Below, piece after piece: positions 8,953 to 17,852 of a DNA stretch of 64,000 nt. The notes beneath the pieces were generated by a model. It had not been told where the DNA came from. It saw nothing but the letters and a program-made list of their open reading frames with translations, and searched no databases. The translations under genes were made by a program, and so were the position numbers. The number at the start of each line of letters is the position of its first letter. Position 1 is the stretch's first letter. The stretch is from Aquisalimonas lutea (GTDB taxonomy: Bacteria; Pseudomonadota; Gammaproteobacteria; Nitrococcales; Aquisalimonadaceae). The stretch is taken from contig NZ_JAUFPK010000005.1 of NCBI RefSeq assembly GCF_030409225.1, positions 234,900 to 298,899 of the forward strand, given 5' to 3'.

Positions 8953-10605
8953 TCATCCCTTCGCCAGCGCTTCCTCGGCGATCTCCAGGGTATCGTCGCC
9001 GCCCTCGATGCCCTCCAGCAGGCTTTCCATGTACCACTCGATGGCGGCGAGGGCGTCGGCCACGGCGTTGAGCCGCTCGCCGTTGCCGGCGTCGTGCTCG
9101 TCCAGGGCGGTGATGGCGCGGCCGGCGCGGGCGAGCTGCTCGGCCGCGCGGTCCAGGCCCAGAATGGCGAGGCTGCCGCGGATCTCGTTCAGCGGCGCCT
9201 GCGTGCTCTCGAGGTCGTCGCCGTCGTCACGGTCGCCGTTGAAGTACTCCAGGCTGTGGCGCACCCGGGCGAGGTTGGTCAGCGCCTCCGAGATGGCCTG
9301 CCGGCTGGCTTCCTCCAGGCGGGGGCCGCGTTCGGTGGCGCTGGCCGCCGCCTCGGGCCGGGACAGCCGGGACACGGCATCCTCGCTCTCGCTGAGGGTG
9401 TCGACGCACTGGGAGAGCAGCTCCCGCAGGCGCTCGCCGTCGACGTCGTCGCCCAGGGACTGGAGGCGCGTGTGCTCGCGCTTGACCGCCGCGGCCTGAC
9501 CGGACAGGCCCAGCAGCGTGAGCGTGTGCCCCAGGCGATTGAGGTGCTCGGCCAGCTCGTCGCGTTCCGTGCGGGTGACACTGCTCAGCCGGCTGAGGGT
9601 CTCGATGAAGCTCTGGACCTGTTCCATCTCCTCGCCCAGGGCACGGGAGACGGCCTCCAGGACCTGCGCATCCGGGGCGGCCACGGCGTCGCGTTCCTGC
9701 CGGATGCGTTCGGCCGGCGTCATCCGCGCGGCGAGCTCGAGCTCCCGGGAGACACGGCCCAGCAACGGGTCCCGGTCCGCCAGCCGGCCGGTGTAGTACA
9801 GCAGCGCCTGGCGGACCATGGGCGGCGGGCGCTGGTTGAGGACCGGCGGGTCGCCGAGCAGGGTCTCGCGGATGTAGAAATCCAGGCGCGACAGCAGCAG
9901 CCGCACCGATGCCCCGGCCGGGGACTGCAGGTCGATGGCGCAGCCCGCCAGGCGGGCGGCGAGGAGCAGCCAGCGCCCCGTGAGCGTGTCGCCGCAGGCC
10001 GGCGCCAGGCGCGCCAGCGCCCGATGCACCTGCTTGCGGTGGACGAGCGCCTCCGGGGATGCGAACAGGCCCAGCAGCCCCGTCAGGAACATGTGCCGCA
10101 TGCGGCGCAGCCGGGCCGGGTCCGGGGCGTCGGCCGCCGGCAGCTCGCCGGCCAGGGGGGCCAGGTCGCGGCTGACGTCGGTCAGGTCGGCGAACTCGTA
10201 CTCGGGTACCGGTACCGCCCGCCGCAGCCCGCGCAGCCCGTTGATGGTGGGCAGCAGGGTCTCCGGGGCCTCGTCGCGGGCGCTGCGGCTGTGCTCGATG
10301 TAGCGCGGCAGCAGCAGCAGCGCGTAGAGCAGGGCATCCATGGCGTGCCGGTCCGACAGGGCGGCGTCGCCGTCCAGTGCCTCCATGAGCGCCATGCACT
10401 CGTCCACCAGCAGCCGCGCGCCGTCCATTTCCAGCATGATCAGCGCGCCGCGGGCCTCGCCCAAGGCATCCCGGCACGGTCCCCAGGGCGGCACATCCTC
10501 GATGCCGCGCTCGAACGCATCCACCCGCTGGGTGACCGAGTCCAGGGTCGCGAGGGTGGCGTCCAGGGCCGAGTGGGCCGGGCGGGCAATGGAAGTAACT
10601 GCCAT
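8953..10605 (-). CDS. ChpA/PilL N-terminal-like protein (no kinase domain), 550 aa
   Basis: From the start, the protein follows the non-kinase N-terminal half of Pseudomonas Chp[26 protein letters not shown], then [34 protein letters not shown], then repeated helical segments such as [19 protein letters not shown] that resemble degenerate Hpt helices. It is all-helical and acidic. No CheA dimerisation, ATPase, CheW-like or receiver domain is present, and it ends cleanly, so it is a stand-alone form of a region normally fused to the pilus chemosensory kinase. It may act as a scaffold or Hpt-like partner of type IV pilus signalling. No other chp/pil gene is nearby. Confidence 0.75.
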   Translation of the reverse strand: MAVTSIARPAHSALDATLATLDSVTQRVDAFERGIEDVPPWGPCRDALGEARGALIMLEMDGARLLVDECMALMEALDGDAALSDRHAMDALLYALLLLPRYIEHSRSARDEAPETLLPTINGLRGLRRAVPVPEYEFADLTDVSRDLAPLAGELPAADAPDPARLRRMRHMFLTGLLGLFASPEALVHRKQVHRALARLAPACGDTLTGRWLLLAARLAGCAIDLQSPAGASVRLLLSRLDFYIRETLLGDPPVLNQRPPPMVRQALLYYTGRLADRDPLLGRVSRELELAARMTPAERIRQERDAVAAPDAQVLEAVSRALGEEMEQVQSFIETLSRLSSVTRTERDELAEHLNRLGHTLTLLGLSGQAAAVKREHTRLQSLGDDVDGERLRELLSQCVDTLSESEDAVSRLSRPEAAASATERGPRLEEASRQAISEALTNLARVRHSLEYFNGDRDDGDDLESTQAPLNEIRGSLAILGLDRAAEQLARAGRAITALDEHDAGNGERLNAVADALAAIEWYMESLLEGIEGGDDTLEIAEEALAKG

Positions 10606-10713
10606 GATGCAATCCCTTGTTGGTATACGCCTGCATGGCGACGCCGCGGTGCCGATGGCAGTATAGTACTAGGGTGGCCTGCGGCGGAGCCAGGTTTCGC
10701 GAGAGGTGAACTG

Positions 10714-11115
10714 ATGGCCGGTACGACAGACAAGACGGACGCACAGTGGCGCCAGGAGCTCACCCCGGAGCAGTACCGGGTGACCCGGCAGAAAGGCACC
10801 GAGCCGCCGTTCTCCGGCGAGTACAACCATGTCCGCGAGCCCGGGGTGTTCCACTGCGTGTGCTGCGGTCAGCCCCTGTTCGATACGCAGACCAAGTTCG
10901 ACTCGGGCAGCGGCTGGCCGAGTTTCTGGGCGCCGCTGGAGCCGGAGAACGTGGCCACGGAGGCGGATCACAGCCTGGGCATGCGCCGGGAAGAGGTGCT
11001 GTGCAGCCGCTGTGAGGCCCACCTCGGCCACGTGTTCCCGGACGGGCCCGAGCCCACCGGGCTGCGCTACTGCATCAACTCCGTTGCGCTGGATTTCCGG
11101 CCCCGGGGCGAGTAG
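10714..11115 (+). CDS. msrB: Peptide-methionine (R)-S-oxide reductase MsrB
   Basis: 133 residues from the ATG at 10714. Family landmarks: [19 protein letters not shown], the first zinc pair [23 protein letters not shown], the second zinc pair [16 protein letters not shown], and the catalytic cysteine in [11 protein letters not shown]. It reduces methionine-R-sulfoxide in proteins. Normal length, cytoplasmic form. Much longer overlapping frames through this region are shadows of the minus-strand ChpA-like gene. Confidence 0.97.
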   Translation: MAGTTDKTDAQWRQELTPEQYRVTRQKGTEPPFSGEYNHVREPGVFHCVCCGQPLFDTQTKFDSGSGWPSFWAPLEPENVATEADHSLGMRREEVLCSRCEAHLGHVFPDGPEPTGLRYCINSVALDFRPRGE

Positions 11116-11185
11116 CGCGGCCGCGGGCGGAAGGGTTCCGGCCGTGTGCGCGCGGGCTTGTGTCCTGCAACATCAACCATTTAAA

Positions 11186-11208
11186 GTGATCGATTCCCGA
11201 TCGATCAC
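11186..11208. promoter_or_regulatory. 9-bp inverted repeat upstream of acetolactate synthase
   Basis: GTGATCGAT (11186-11194), a five-base spacer and ATCGATCAC (11200-11208) form a perfect inverted repeat ending 25 bases before the ATG of the acetolactate synthase gene. Position and symmetry suit an operator for a dimeric regulator. The regulator is unknown. Confidence 0.45.
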
Positions 11209-11232
11209 AACGACCACGCCACGGACAGACCC

Positions 11233-13089
11233 ATGATGACGCGACAGAATGCCAAGCAGCACCCTCTGGCCGGAACCACGATGAGCGGCGCCGAGACCAT
11301 CGTCCAGGTACTGGCGGACGAGGGCGTCGACACCATCTTCGGCTACAGCGGTGGTGCCATTCTGCCGACCTACGATGCGGTCTTCCGGTACAACGAGAAA
11401 CACCGCGACGGCGACGCCGAGGATCCCATGCGCCTGGTGGTGCCGGCCAACGAGCAGGGAGCCGGCTTCATGGCCGCGGGCTACGCCCGCGCCAGCGGCA
11501 AGGTCGGCGTGTTCCTGGTGACCTCGGGGCCCGGCGCGACCAATACCGTCACGCCCATCCGCGACGCCATGGCCGACTCCACCCCCGTGGTGCTGATCAC
11601 CGGGCAGGTGCCCACCGGCGCCATGGGCACGGACGCCTTCCAGGAAGCGCCCATCGTCAACATCATGGGCAACTGCGCCAAGCACGTCTTCCTGGTCACC
11701 CGGCCCGACGAGCTGGAGGCGACCATGCGCACGGCCTTCGAGATCGCCCGCTCCGGCCGGCCCGGCCCGGTGGTGGTGGACGTGCCCAAGAACGTGCAGA
11801 ACTGGGTCGGCGAGTATGCCGGCTCCGGGCTGCTGGAGATGCGCGGTTACCGCCAGCGCATGGACTCCCTGCGGGCGGCCAAGCTCTCCGAGCGCAAGTG
11901 CCGGCAGTTCTTCGAGATGCTGGAGAAATCCAACCGGCCGCTCCTGTACGTGGGCGGCGGCGTGGTCAACGGCAACGCCGCCGAGGAGCTGCGCGCCTTT
12001 GCGCGGACCTACAACATCCCGGTGGTGAGCACGCTCATGGGCCTCGGCGCCATGGACACCACCGACCAGCTGTCGCTGCACATGCTGGGCATGCACGGCA
12101 CCGCCTACGCCAACTACGCGGTGGAGGACTGCGACTTCCTCATCGCCGTGGGCGCGCGGTTCGACGACCGGGTGGCCGGCAAGGTGGACGAGTTCGCGCC
12201 GCTGGCGGAGCACATCGCCCACATCGACATCGATGCCGCCGAGATCGGCAAGGTCAAGGTGGTGGACTGGGCGCACGTCGGCGAGGCCGGCCGCAGCCTG
12301 CGCCAGCTCCTCAACCACGGCCGCGAGGCCGGCTTCGACCGGGACTTCAGCCCCTGGCTGCGGCACGTGCAGAAGCTCAAGCGCAACCACCCCATGAACT
12401 ACGACCGCGGCAGCGAGCTGATCCAGCCGCACTACGTGGTCGAGACGCTGAACAAGGTCACCGGGGGCGACGCGATCATCAGCACCGGGGTCGGCCAGCA
12501 CCAGATGTGGGCCGCGCAGTACTGCGACTTCCGCGAGCCCCGGCTGTGGCTGACCTCCGGCAGCATGGGCACCATGGGCTACGGCCTGCCCGCGGCCATC
12601 GGCGCCCAGTTCGCCCGTCCCGACAAGACCGTGGTGGACATCGACGGCGACGGCAGCATCCGCATGAACCTGGGCGAGATGGAGACCGTCACCAACTACA
12701 ACCTGCCGGTGAAGATCCTGCTGCTGAACAACATGGGCGACGGCATGGTGCGCCAGTGGCAGCGCCTGTACTTCAACGAGAACTTCTCCGGCAGCGACAA
12801 GACCCTGCACCGCAAGGACTTCGTCAAGGCTGCCGAGGCCGACGGCTTCCCCTTCATCCGCCGGGTGACCGACAGGGCGGACCTCGAGGAGGCCCTGCAG
12901 GCGTTCGTGGCGTTCGACGGCCCGGCGTTCATGGAGGTCATGATCGACAGCAACGCCAGCGTCTACCCCATGGTCGGGCCCGGCATGGGCTACAGCCAGA
13001 TGGTCACCGGCGAATGGATCCCGGCCCGGGAGTTCCGGGAGCCGGCCGGCGAGGCCGTCGACCCGCAGACGTCGCCGGAGCTGTTCTAG
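11233..13089 (+). CDS. ilvB: Acetolactate synthase large subunit (biosynthetic type), 618 aa
   Basis: A ThDP-dependent enzyme with the three expected domains. The N-terminal pyrimidine-binding domain has the catalytic glutamate in VVPANEQGAGFMAAGYARASG; a central FAD/regulatory domain follows; the C-terminal ThDP domain has GDGSIRMNLGEMETVTNYNLPVKILLLNN. It condenses pyruvate (or pyruvate plus 2-ketobutyrate) in branched-chain amino acid synthesis. The usual GYPGGA motif reads GYSGGA. The N-terminus may begin at the ATG at 11233, the next ATG or the one at 11281. No small regulatory subunit (ilvH/ilvN) gene is adjacent; the next gene is on the other strand. Confidence 0.9.
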   Translation: MMTRQNAKQHPLAGTTMSGAETIVQVLADEGVDTIFGYSGGAILPTYDAVFRYNEKHRDGDAEDPMRLVVPANEQGAGFMAAGYARASGKVGVFLVTSGPGATNTVTPIRDAMADSTPVVLITGQVPTGAMGTDAFQEAPIVNIMGNCAKHVFLVTRPDELEATMRTAFEIARSGRPGPVVVDVPKNVQNWVGEYAGSGLLEMRGYRQRMDSLRAAKLSERKCRQFFEMLEKSNRPLLYVGGGVVNGNAAEELRAFARTYNIPVVSTLMGLGAMDTTDQLSLHMLGMHGTAYANYAVEDCDFLIAVGARFDDRVAGKVDEFAPLAEHIAHIDIDAAEIGKVKVVDWAHVGEAGRSLRQLLNHGREAGFDRDFSPWLRHVQKLKRNHPMNYDRGSELIQPHYVVETLNKVTGGDAIISTGVGQHQMWAAQYCDFREPRLWLTSGSMGTMGYGLPAAIGAQFARPDKTVVDIDGDGSIRMNLGEMETVTNYNLPVKILLLNNMGDGMVRQWQRLYFNENFSGSDKTLHRKDFVKAAEADGFPFIRRVTDRADLEEALQAFVAFDGPAFMEVMIDSNASVYPMVGPGMGYSQMVTGEWIPAREFREPAGEAVDPQTSPELF

Positions 13090-13142
13090 GGCCTGCTAAC
13101 ACGTACCACGATCGCCGCGCGGGAGGGCAGCCCGGGGCAGGG

Positions 13143-13772
13143 CTACGCCCGGCCGCCGTCGTCGCTGGCGGGCGCGGCCTCCTGCGCCGCGGCGGGCTGA
13201 TCGTCGCCGTTGCCGCGGGGGGCGGGCGCCTCGTCCTCCCGGCCGTTCTGCTGCAGGGCGGCCAGGCGGCGCTCGATGACCGCGAGCTGGCGCACGGTGA
13301 CCTGTGACGGCTCGTCCGCCTGCTCCAGCTCCGTGAGCAGGTGCTGCAGGCGCCGCTGGGTGGTCGCCAGGTCGGCCGTCTCTTCCGTGTCCCCGGCCGG
13401 CGCGCTCAGGCTTTCGATGCGATCGCACAGGTGGGCCCAGAAGGGGTCAGGGCTGTCGCTGTAGTCCAGTGCCTCCAGCTCCGCCTGCAGGTAGTGGAGC
13501 CGGCAGTCCAGCACCTGGTCCGGCAGGTTGCGGTCATTGTTCTCGCGCTGGGCGCGGGTGCGCGCCAGCTCGCTCTGCAGGTAGCGCCGCACCGGCGGCA
13601 TGTCCTCGCCGTCGACGGGCGCCGGCGTCGCGGGTGCCGTATCGACCGATTGCCGGGGCTCTCCGGGCGAGCGGCGGCGCCGGGCCAGCCAGGCCAGGAA
13701 GCCCGCGGCCGCCGCCAGCAGGATCAGTGTCTGGGCTAGGAGCAGGAAGACCCAGGTCGGTACCGTCAGCAT
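13143..13772 (-). CDS. Hypothetical single-pass membrane protein, 209 aa
   Basis: From the ATG at 13772 the protein begins MLTVPTWVFLLLAQTLILLAAAAGFLAWLARRRR, one transmembrane segment followed by a positive stop-transfer cluster (N-out, C-in). The rest is an acidic, helical, probably coiled-coil cytoplasmic domain (ELEALDYSDSPDPFWAHLCDRIE, then TTQRRLQHLLTELEQADEPSQVTVRQLAVIERRLAALQ), ending in an Ala/Glu/Asp-rich low-complexity tail. I do not recognise the family. An alternative ATG lies at 13802. Convergent with the acetolactate synthase gene and divergent from htpG. Confidence 0.7.
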   Translation of the reverse strand: MLTVPTWVFLLLAQTLILLAAAAGFLAWLARRRRSPGEPRQSVDTAPATPAPVDGEDMPPVRRYLQSELARTRAQRENNDRNLPDQVLDCRLHYLQAELEALDYSDSPDPFWAHLCDRIESLSAPAGDTEETADLATTQRRLQHLLTELEQADEPSQVTVRQLAVIERRLAALQQNGREDEAPAPRGNGDDQPAAAQEAAPASDDGGRA

Positions 13773-13957
13773 AGGCTTAATCCCCCCTTCAGGAACGTCC
13801 ATGGTCGTTGCCAGGGGCCGTGTTGTCCACGATCGCCCCGGCAGGGGTTGAATTTCCCCGCCGGCGTGCCCATCAAGCGGGTGTCGGGCGGTTCGCACCG
13901 CAGCGCGGGCCGCGCAGTCGAACGCACAACCAAGGACAACCCGGGGAGCAGTGAGCC

Positions 13958-15847
13958 ATGAGTGTTGCCGCGCAGAAGGAAACCCACGAGTTCCAGACCG
14001 AGGTGCGCCAGCTTCTGAACCTGATGGTGCACTCGCTGTACAGCAGCCGCGAGATCTTCCTGCGGGAGCTGATCTCCAATGCTTCGGACGCCTGTGACCG
14101 GCTGCGCTTCGAGGGGCTGAAGGACGAGAGCCTGTTCGAGGGCGAGGGGGACCTCGGCATCCGCGTGAGCTACGACAAGGATGCAGGCACCGTCACGGTG
14201 GAGGATAACGGCATCGGCATGACCCGTGACGAGGTCATCGAGAACCTGGGCACCATCGCCCGTTCCGGCACGCAGCACTTCATCAATCAGCTCACCGGCG
14301 ACCAGGCCAAGGACGCCAAGCTCATTGGCCAGTTCGGCGTCGGCTTCTACTCGGCGTTCATCGTCGCGCAGAGGGTGGAGGTGTTTACCCGCCGGGCCGC
14401 GCGGCCCGCCGAGGAGGGCGTGCACTGGGAGTCCGACGGCGAGGGCGCCTACACGCTGGAAGCCGTGGAGATGCCGGAGCGCGGCACGCGGGTGGTGCTC
14501 CACCTGCGCGACGATATGGACGAGTTCCTGGACGGCTGGCGGCTGCGCCAGATCATCCGTACCTATTCCGATCACATCTCGCTGCCCATCCGCATGCCGA
14601 AGGAGCCCACCGGCGAGGAAGAAGAGGCGGAGGGCGACGAGACCGTGAACAAGGCCTCGGCGCTGTGGATGCGGTCCAAGTCGGAGATCACCGACGAGGA
14701 GTACGAGGCCTTCTACCAGCAGATCGCCCATGACTTCGAGGGGCCACTGACGTGGCTGCACAACAAGGTCGAGGGCAACCTCAGCTACGTCTCGCTGCTG
14801 TTCATCCCCAAGCGCGCGCCCTTCGACCTGTGGGACCGCGACCAGCGCCACGGCGTGCACCTGTACGTCCGCCGGGTGTTCATCATGGACGATGCCGAGA
14901 ACCTGATGCCCCGGTACCTGCGCTTCGTGCGCGGCATCATCGACTCCGACGATCTGCCCCTGAACGTCTCCCGGGAGCTGCTCCAGCACAACCGGCAGAT
15001 CGAGAAGATCCGCTCGGCGTCGGTCAAGCGCGTGCTCGACCGGCTGGAGTCCATGGCCAAGGACGAGCCGGAGAACTATGCCAGCTTCTGGAGCACCTTC
15101 GGCCGGGTGCTCAAGGAGGGGCCGGCGGAGGATTTCAGCAATCGCGAGCGTATCGCCAAGCTGCTGCGGTTCGCGTCCACGCAGACGGACAGCGAGGCCG
15201 AGACCGTCTCGCTGGACGACTACATCGCCCGCATGAAGGAAGGCCAGAAGGCCATCTACTATGTCACCGGCGACAGCTTCAGCGCGGCGAAGAACAGCCC
15301 GCACCTGGAGGTCTTCCGCAAGAAGGGCATCGAGGTGCTGCTGCTGGGCGATCCGGTGGACGAGTGGTGCGTCACCCACCTGGGCGAGTACGACGGCAAG
15401 CAGCTCGTGCACGTGGCCAAGGGCGATCTCGACCTGGGCGAGCTGGAGGACGCCGAGGACCAGGCCGAGCGCGAGAAGGCGGAGTCCGAGTACAAGCCGC
15501 TGGCCGAGCGCCTGGAGCAGGCCCTCAGCGACAAGGTGCGGGAGGTGCGCGTCAGCCACCGCCTGACGGATTCGCCCAGCTGCCTGGTGGTGGGCGAGCA
15601 CGAGTTCGCCGTGAGCATGCAGCGGATGCTCAAGGCGGCGGGCCACACGGTGCCGGCGGGCAATCCGGCCATGGAGATCAACCCGGACCATACGCTGATC
15701 CAGCGGCTGCAGTCCGTGGAGGACGAGGAGACCTTCCGGGAATGGGCCCACGTGCTGTTCGACGAGGCCATGCTCACCGAGGGCGGGCAGCTGGACGACC
15801 CGGCCGGGTTCGTGCGCCGGCTGAACCGGCTGCTGGCGGAGTCGTGA
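13958..15847 (+). CDS. htpG: Molecular chaperone HtpG (Hsp90)
   Basis: 629 residues, full length. The N-terminal GHKL ATPase domain shows [41 protein letters not shown] and [11 protein letters not shown]. The middle domain shows [36 protein letters not shown] with its catalytic-loop arginine. The C-terminal dimerisation domain ends at the TGA at 15845. An ATP-dependent cytosolic chaperone. A strong GC hairpin downstream (15901-15936) probably terminates the transcript. Confidence 0.98.
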   Translation: MSVAAQKETHEFQTEVRQLLNLMVHSLYSSREIFLRELISNASDACDRLRFEGLKDESLFEGEGDLGIRVSYDKDAGTVTVEDNGIGMTRDEVIENLGTIARSGTQHFINQLTGDQAKDAKLIGQFGVGFYSAFIVAQRVEVFTRRAARPAEEGVHWESDGEGAYTLEAVEMPERGTRVVLHLRDDMDEFLDGWRLRQIIRTYSDHISLPIRMPKEPTGEEEEAEGDETVNKASALWMRSKSEITDEEYEAFYQQIAHDFEGPLTWLHNKVEGNLSYVSLLFIPKRAPFDLWDRDQRHGVHLYVRRVFIMDDAENLMPRYLRFVRGIIDSDDLPLNVSRELLQHNRQIEKIRSASVKRVLDRLESMAKDEPENYASFWSTFGRVLKEGPAEDFSNRERIAKLLRFASTQTDSEAETVSLDDYIARMKEGQKAIYYVTGDSFSAAKNSPHLEVFRKKGIEVLLLGDPVDEWCVTHLGEYDGKQLVHVAKGDLDLGELEDAEDQAEREKAESEYKPLAERLEQALSDKVREVRVSHRLTDSPSCLVVGEHEFAVSMQRMLKAAGHTVPAGNPAMEINPDHTLIQRLQSVEDEETFREWAHVLFDEAMLTEGGQLDDPAGFVRRLNRLLAES

Positions 15848-15900
15848 ATCAGCGACGCTTGATGCGGCCCGATGACCGCGCTATAAAAGGCGCCCTACAG

Positions 15901-15936
15901 GCAGCCCCCTCCCGGCCGCACCGGTGAGGGGGCTGC
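15901..15936 (+). terminator. Terminator-like hairpin after htpG
   Basis: GCAGCCCCCTC (15901-15911) pairs exactly with GAGGGGGCTGC (15926-15936) around a 14-base loop, 54 bases after the htpG stop. There is no clear T tract, so the function is likely but not certain. Confidence 0.65.
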
Positions 15937-15973
15937 GTCGTACAGGGCACGCAGGGCCTATGCGGGAGCACGG

Positions 15974-16702
15974 ATGACGCGCCAGAGCGAGACCACCGAA
16001 GCCGCCCTCGAGATCAAGGGCCGCATGATGACGCTCACGGTCATGCGCCTGCTCAGCCCGTCCGTGGATGCCCTGGGGCGCGCGGTGGAGAGCCGCATGC
16101 AGGAGGCCCCCGAGTTCTTCCGCCAGCTGCCGGTGATCCTGGATGTCGAGGCGGTGGCCGAGTCCGATCTGCACCTGGATCTGCCGGGGTTCGTCGGCCT
16201 GCTGCGCGCCCAGGAGCTCCTGCCCGTGGGCATCCGCGGCGGCGACGAGCGCTGGCAGGCCGCCGCCGAGCAGGCCGGCATCGGCGTGTTCGCCGGCGGC
16301 AGCGAGGTGCCCGCCTCCCGGCGCAGCGAGGCGCCGGCGCCGGCCGCGCCCGAGGGCACACCGAGCACCGTGATCACCCAGCAGGTCCGCTCGGGGCAGC
16401 AGGTCTATGCACGCGGGGGTGATCTCATCATACTGTCGTCGGTCAGCCCCGGGGCCGAAGTACTCGCGGACGGGCACATCCACATCTACGGCGGTCTCCA
16501 TGGTCGCGCCCTGGCAGGGGTCCGGGGGGACGACACGGCGCGGGTGTTCTGCATGGACTTCCACGCCGAGCTGGTCACCGTGGCGGGGACCTACCGCGTG
16601 AGCGAGCAGTTCGACGAGGCCAGCCTGGGGCAGGCGGTGCAGGTCTTCCTCGACGGCGGCGACCTGCGTATCGAGCCGCTGCCGGGGCTCGGCGGCAAGT
16701 AA
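15974..16702 (+). CDS. minC: Septum site-determining protein MinC
   Basis: 242 residues. The N-terminal FtsZ-inhibiting domain (IKGRMMTLTVMRLLSPSVDALGRAVESR) is joined by an Ala/Pro/Glu-rich linker around residue 110-130 to the C-terminal beta-helix with GAEVLADGHIHIYGGLHGRALAG, which dimerises and binds MinD. First gene of minCDE. Confidence 0.97.
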   Translation: MTRQSETTEAALEIKGRMMTLTVMRLLSPSVDALGRAVESRMQEAPEFFRQLPVILDVEAVAESDLHLDLPGFVGLLRAQELLPVGIRGGDERWQAAAEQAGIGVFAGGSEVPASRRSEAPAPAAPEGTPSTVITQQVRSGQQVYARGGDLIILSSVSPGAEVLADGHIHIYGGLHGRALAGVRGDDTARVFCMDFHAELVTVAGTYRVSEQFDEASLGQAVQVFLDGGDLRIEPLPGLGGK

Positions 16703-16749
16703 GGGCCGGCAGGCGGTACGCCGCCGGTGACGCATTCAGGAGGTGAAGA

Positions 16750-17559
16750 GTGGCAAAGACTGTCGTAGTGACCTCCGGCAAGGGGGGCGTCGGCAAGACG
16801 ACCACCAGCGCGGCCCTGGCAACCGGCCTCGCCCGGCAGGGGCACCGGACGGCCGTGGTGGATTTCGACGTGGGCTTGCGCAATCTCGACCTGGTGATGG
16901 GCTGTGAACGCCGGGTCGTCTACGATTTCGTCAACGTCATCAACGGCGACGCGACCCTGAACCAGGCGCTGATCCGGGACAAGCGGGTGGAGGGCCTGTA
17001 CGTGCTGGCCGCCTCCCAGACCCGGGACAAGGACGCCCTGACCCAGGACGGGGTGGAGCGCGTGATGACGGAGCTGTCCGAGCAGTTCGACTACGTTATC
17101 TGCGACTCCCCGGCGGGCATCGAGCGCGGCGCCCTGATGGCCATGTACCACGCGGACGACGCCATCGTGGTGACCAACCCCGAGGTGTCGTCGGTGCGCG
17201 ATTCCGACCGGGTGCTGGGCATTCTCGCCAGCAAGAGCCGTCGCGCCGAGCAGGGCGACGAGCCGGTGCGCGAGCACCTGCTGCTGACCCGCTATTCCCC
17301 GGAGCGCGTCAACAAGGGGGAGATGCTGAGCCTGGAGGACGTGGGCGAGATCCTGGCCATCGACCTGCTGGGCGTCATCCCGGAATCCCAGGCCGTGCTC
17401 AATGCGTCCAATGCCGGCGTGCCGGTGATCCTGGAGTCCGAGAGCGATGCCGGCCAGGCCTATGACGACGCCGTGGCGCGGTTCCTGGGTGAGCAGCGCC
17501 CGTTGCGCTTTACCGACGTGCCCCGCAAGGGCTTTTTCGGTCGTCTGTTCGGGAGCTAG
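16750..17559 (+). CDS. minD: Septum site-determining ATPase MinD
   Basis: 269 residues with the deviant Walker A motif [17 protein letters not shown] at the N-terminus, [14 protein letters not shown] as Walker B, and the C-terminal amphipathic membrane-targeting helix (GFFGRLFGS). It recruits MinC to the membrane and oscillates with MinE. The start is a GTG at 16750, just after AGGAGGTGAAGA. Confidence 0.98.
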   Translation: MAKTVVVTSGKGGVGKTTTSAALATGLARQGHRTAVVDFDVGLRNLDLVMGCERRVVYDFVNVINGDATLNQALIRDKRVEGLYVLAASQTRDKDALTQDGVERVMTELSEQFDYVICDSPAGIERGALMAMYHADDAIVVTNPEVSSVRDSDRVLGILASKSRRAEQGDEPVREHLLLTRYSPERVNKGEMLSLEDVGEILAIDLLGVIPESQAVLNASNAGVPVILESESDAGQAYDDAVARFLGEQRPLRFTDVPRKGFFGRLFGS

Positions 17560-17561
17560 TC

Positions 17562-17819
17562 ATGAACCTGCTCGGATATTTCCGCTCCCAGCGCAAGAAG
17601 AGCGCCAGCGTGGCGAAGGAACGGCTGCAGATCCTCGTCGCGCGGGAACGGGCCCAGCGCGGCGGTCCGGACTACCTCCCGGCCCTGCAGGAGGAGCTGC
17701 TGCAGGTGATCCGCAAGTACGTGGAGGTGGACCAGGACGCGGTGCAGATGCACGTCGACCGCGAAGGCGACTGCGAGATCCTTGAGCTCAACATCACGCT
17801 CCCGGAACACCACCAGTAG
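17562..17819 (+). CDS. minE: Cell division topological specificity factor MinE
   Basis: 85 residues: [30 protein letters not shown] (membrane-targeting and anti-MinCD helix) followed by the topological specificity domain ([36 protein letters not shown]). It begins two bases after the minD stop. Confidence 0.97.
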   Translation: MNLLGYFRSQRKKSASVAKERLQILVARERAQRGGPDYLPALQEELLQVIRKYVEVDQDAVQMHVDREGDCEILELNITLPEHHQ

Positions 17820-17852
17820 CGCAGCGCGGCCCGGCGCCCGGGCCGCACGGGG

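Noticed and set aside
8866-11115. A 749-codon plus-strand frame
   Set aside because: It is a shadow of the minus-strand ChpA-like gene; only the last 133 codons (msrB) are real.
13766-15751. A 661-codon minus-strand frame opposite htpG
   Set aside because: The plus strand encodes a full-length HtpG; the reverse frame is His/Leu/Val-rich antisense sequence with no family match.
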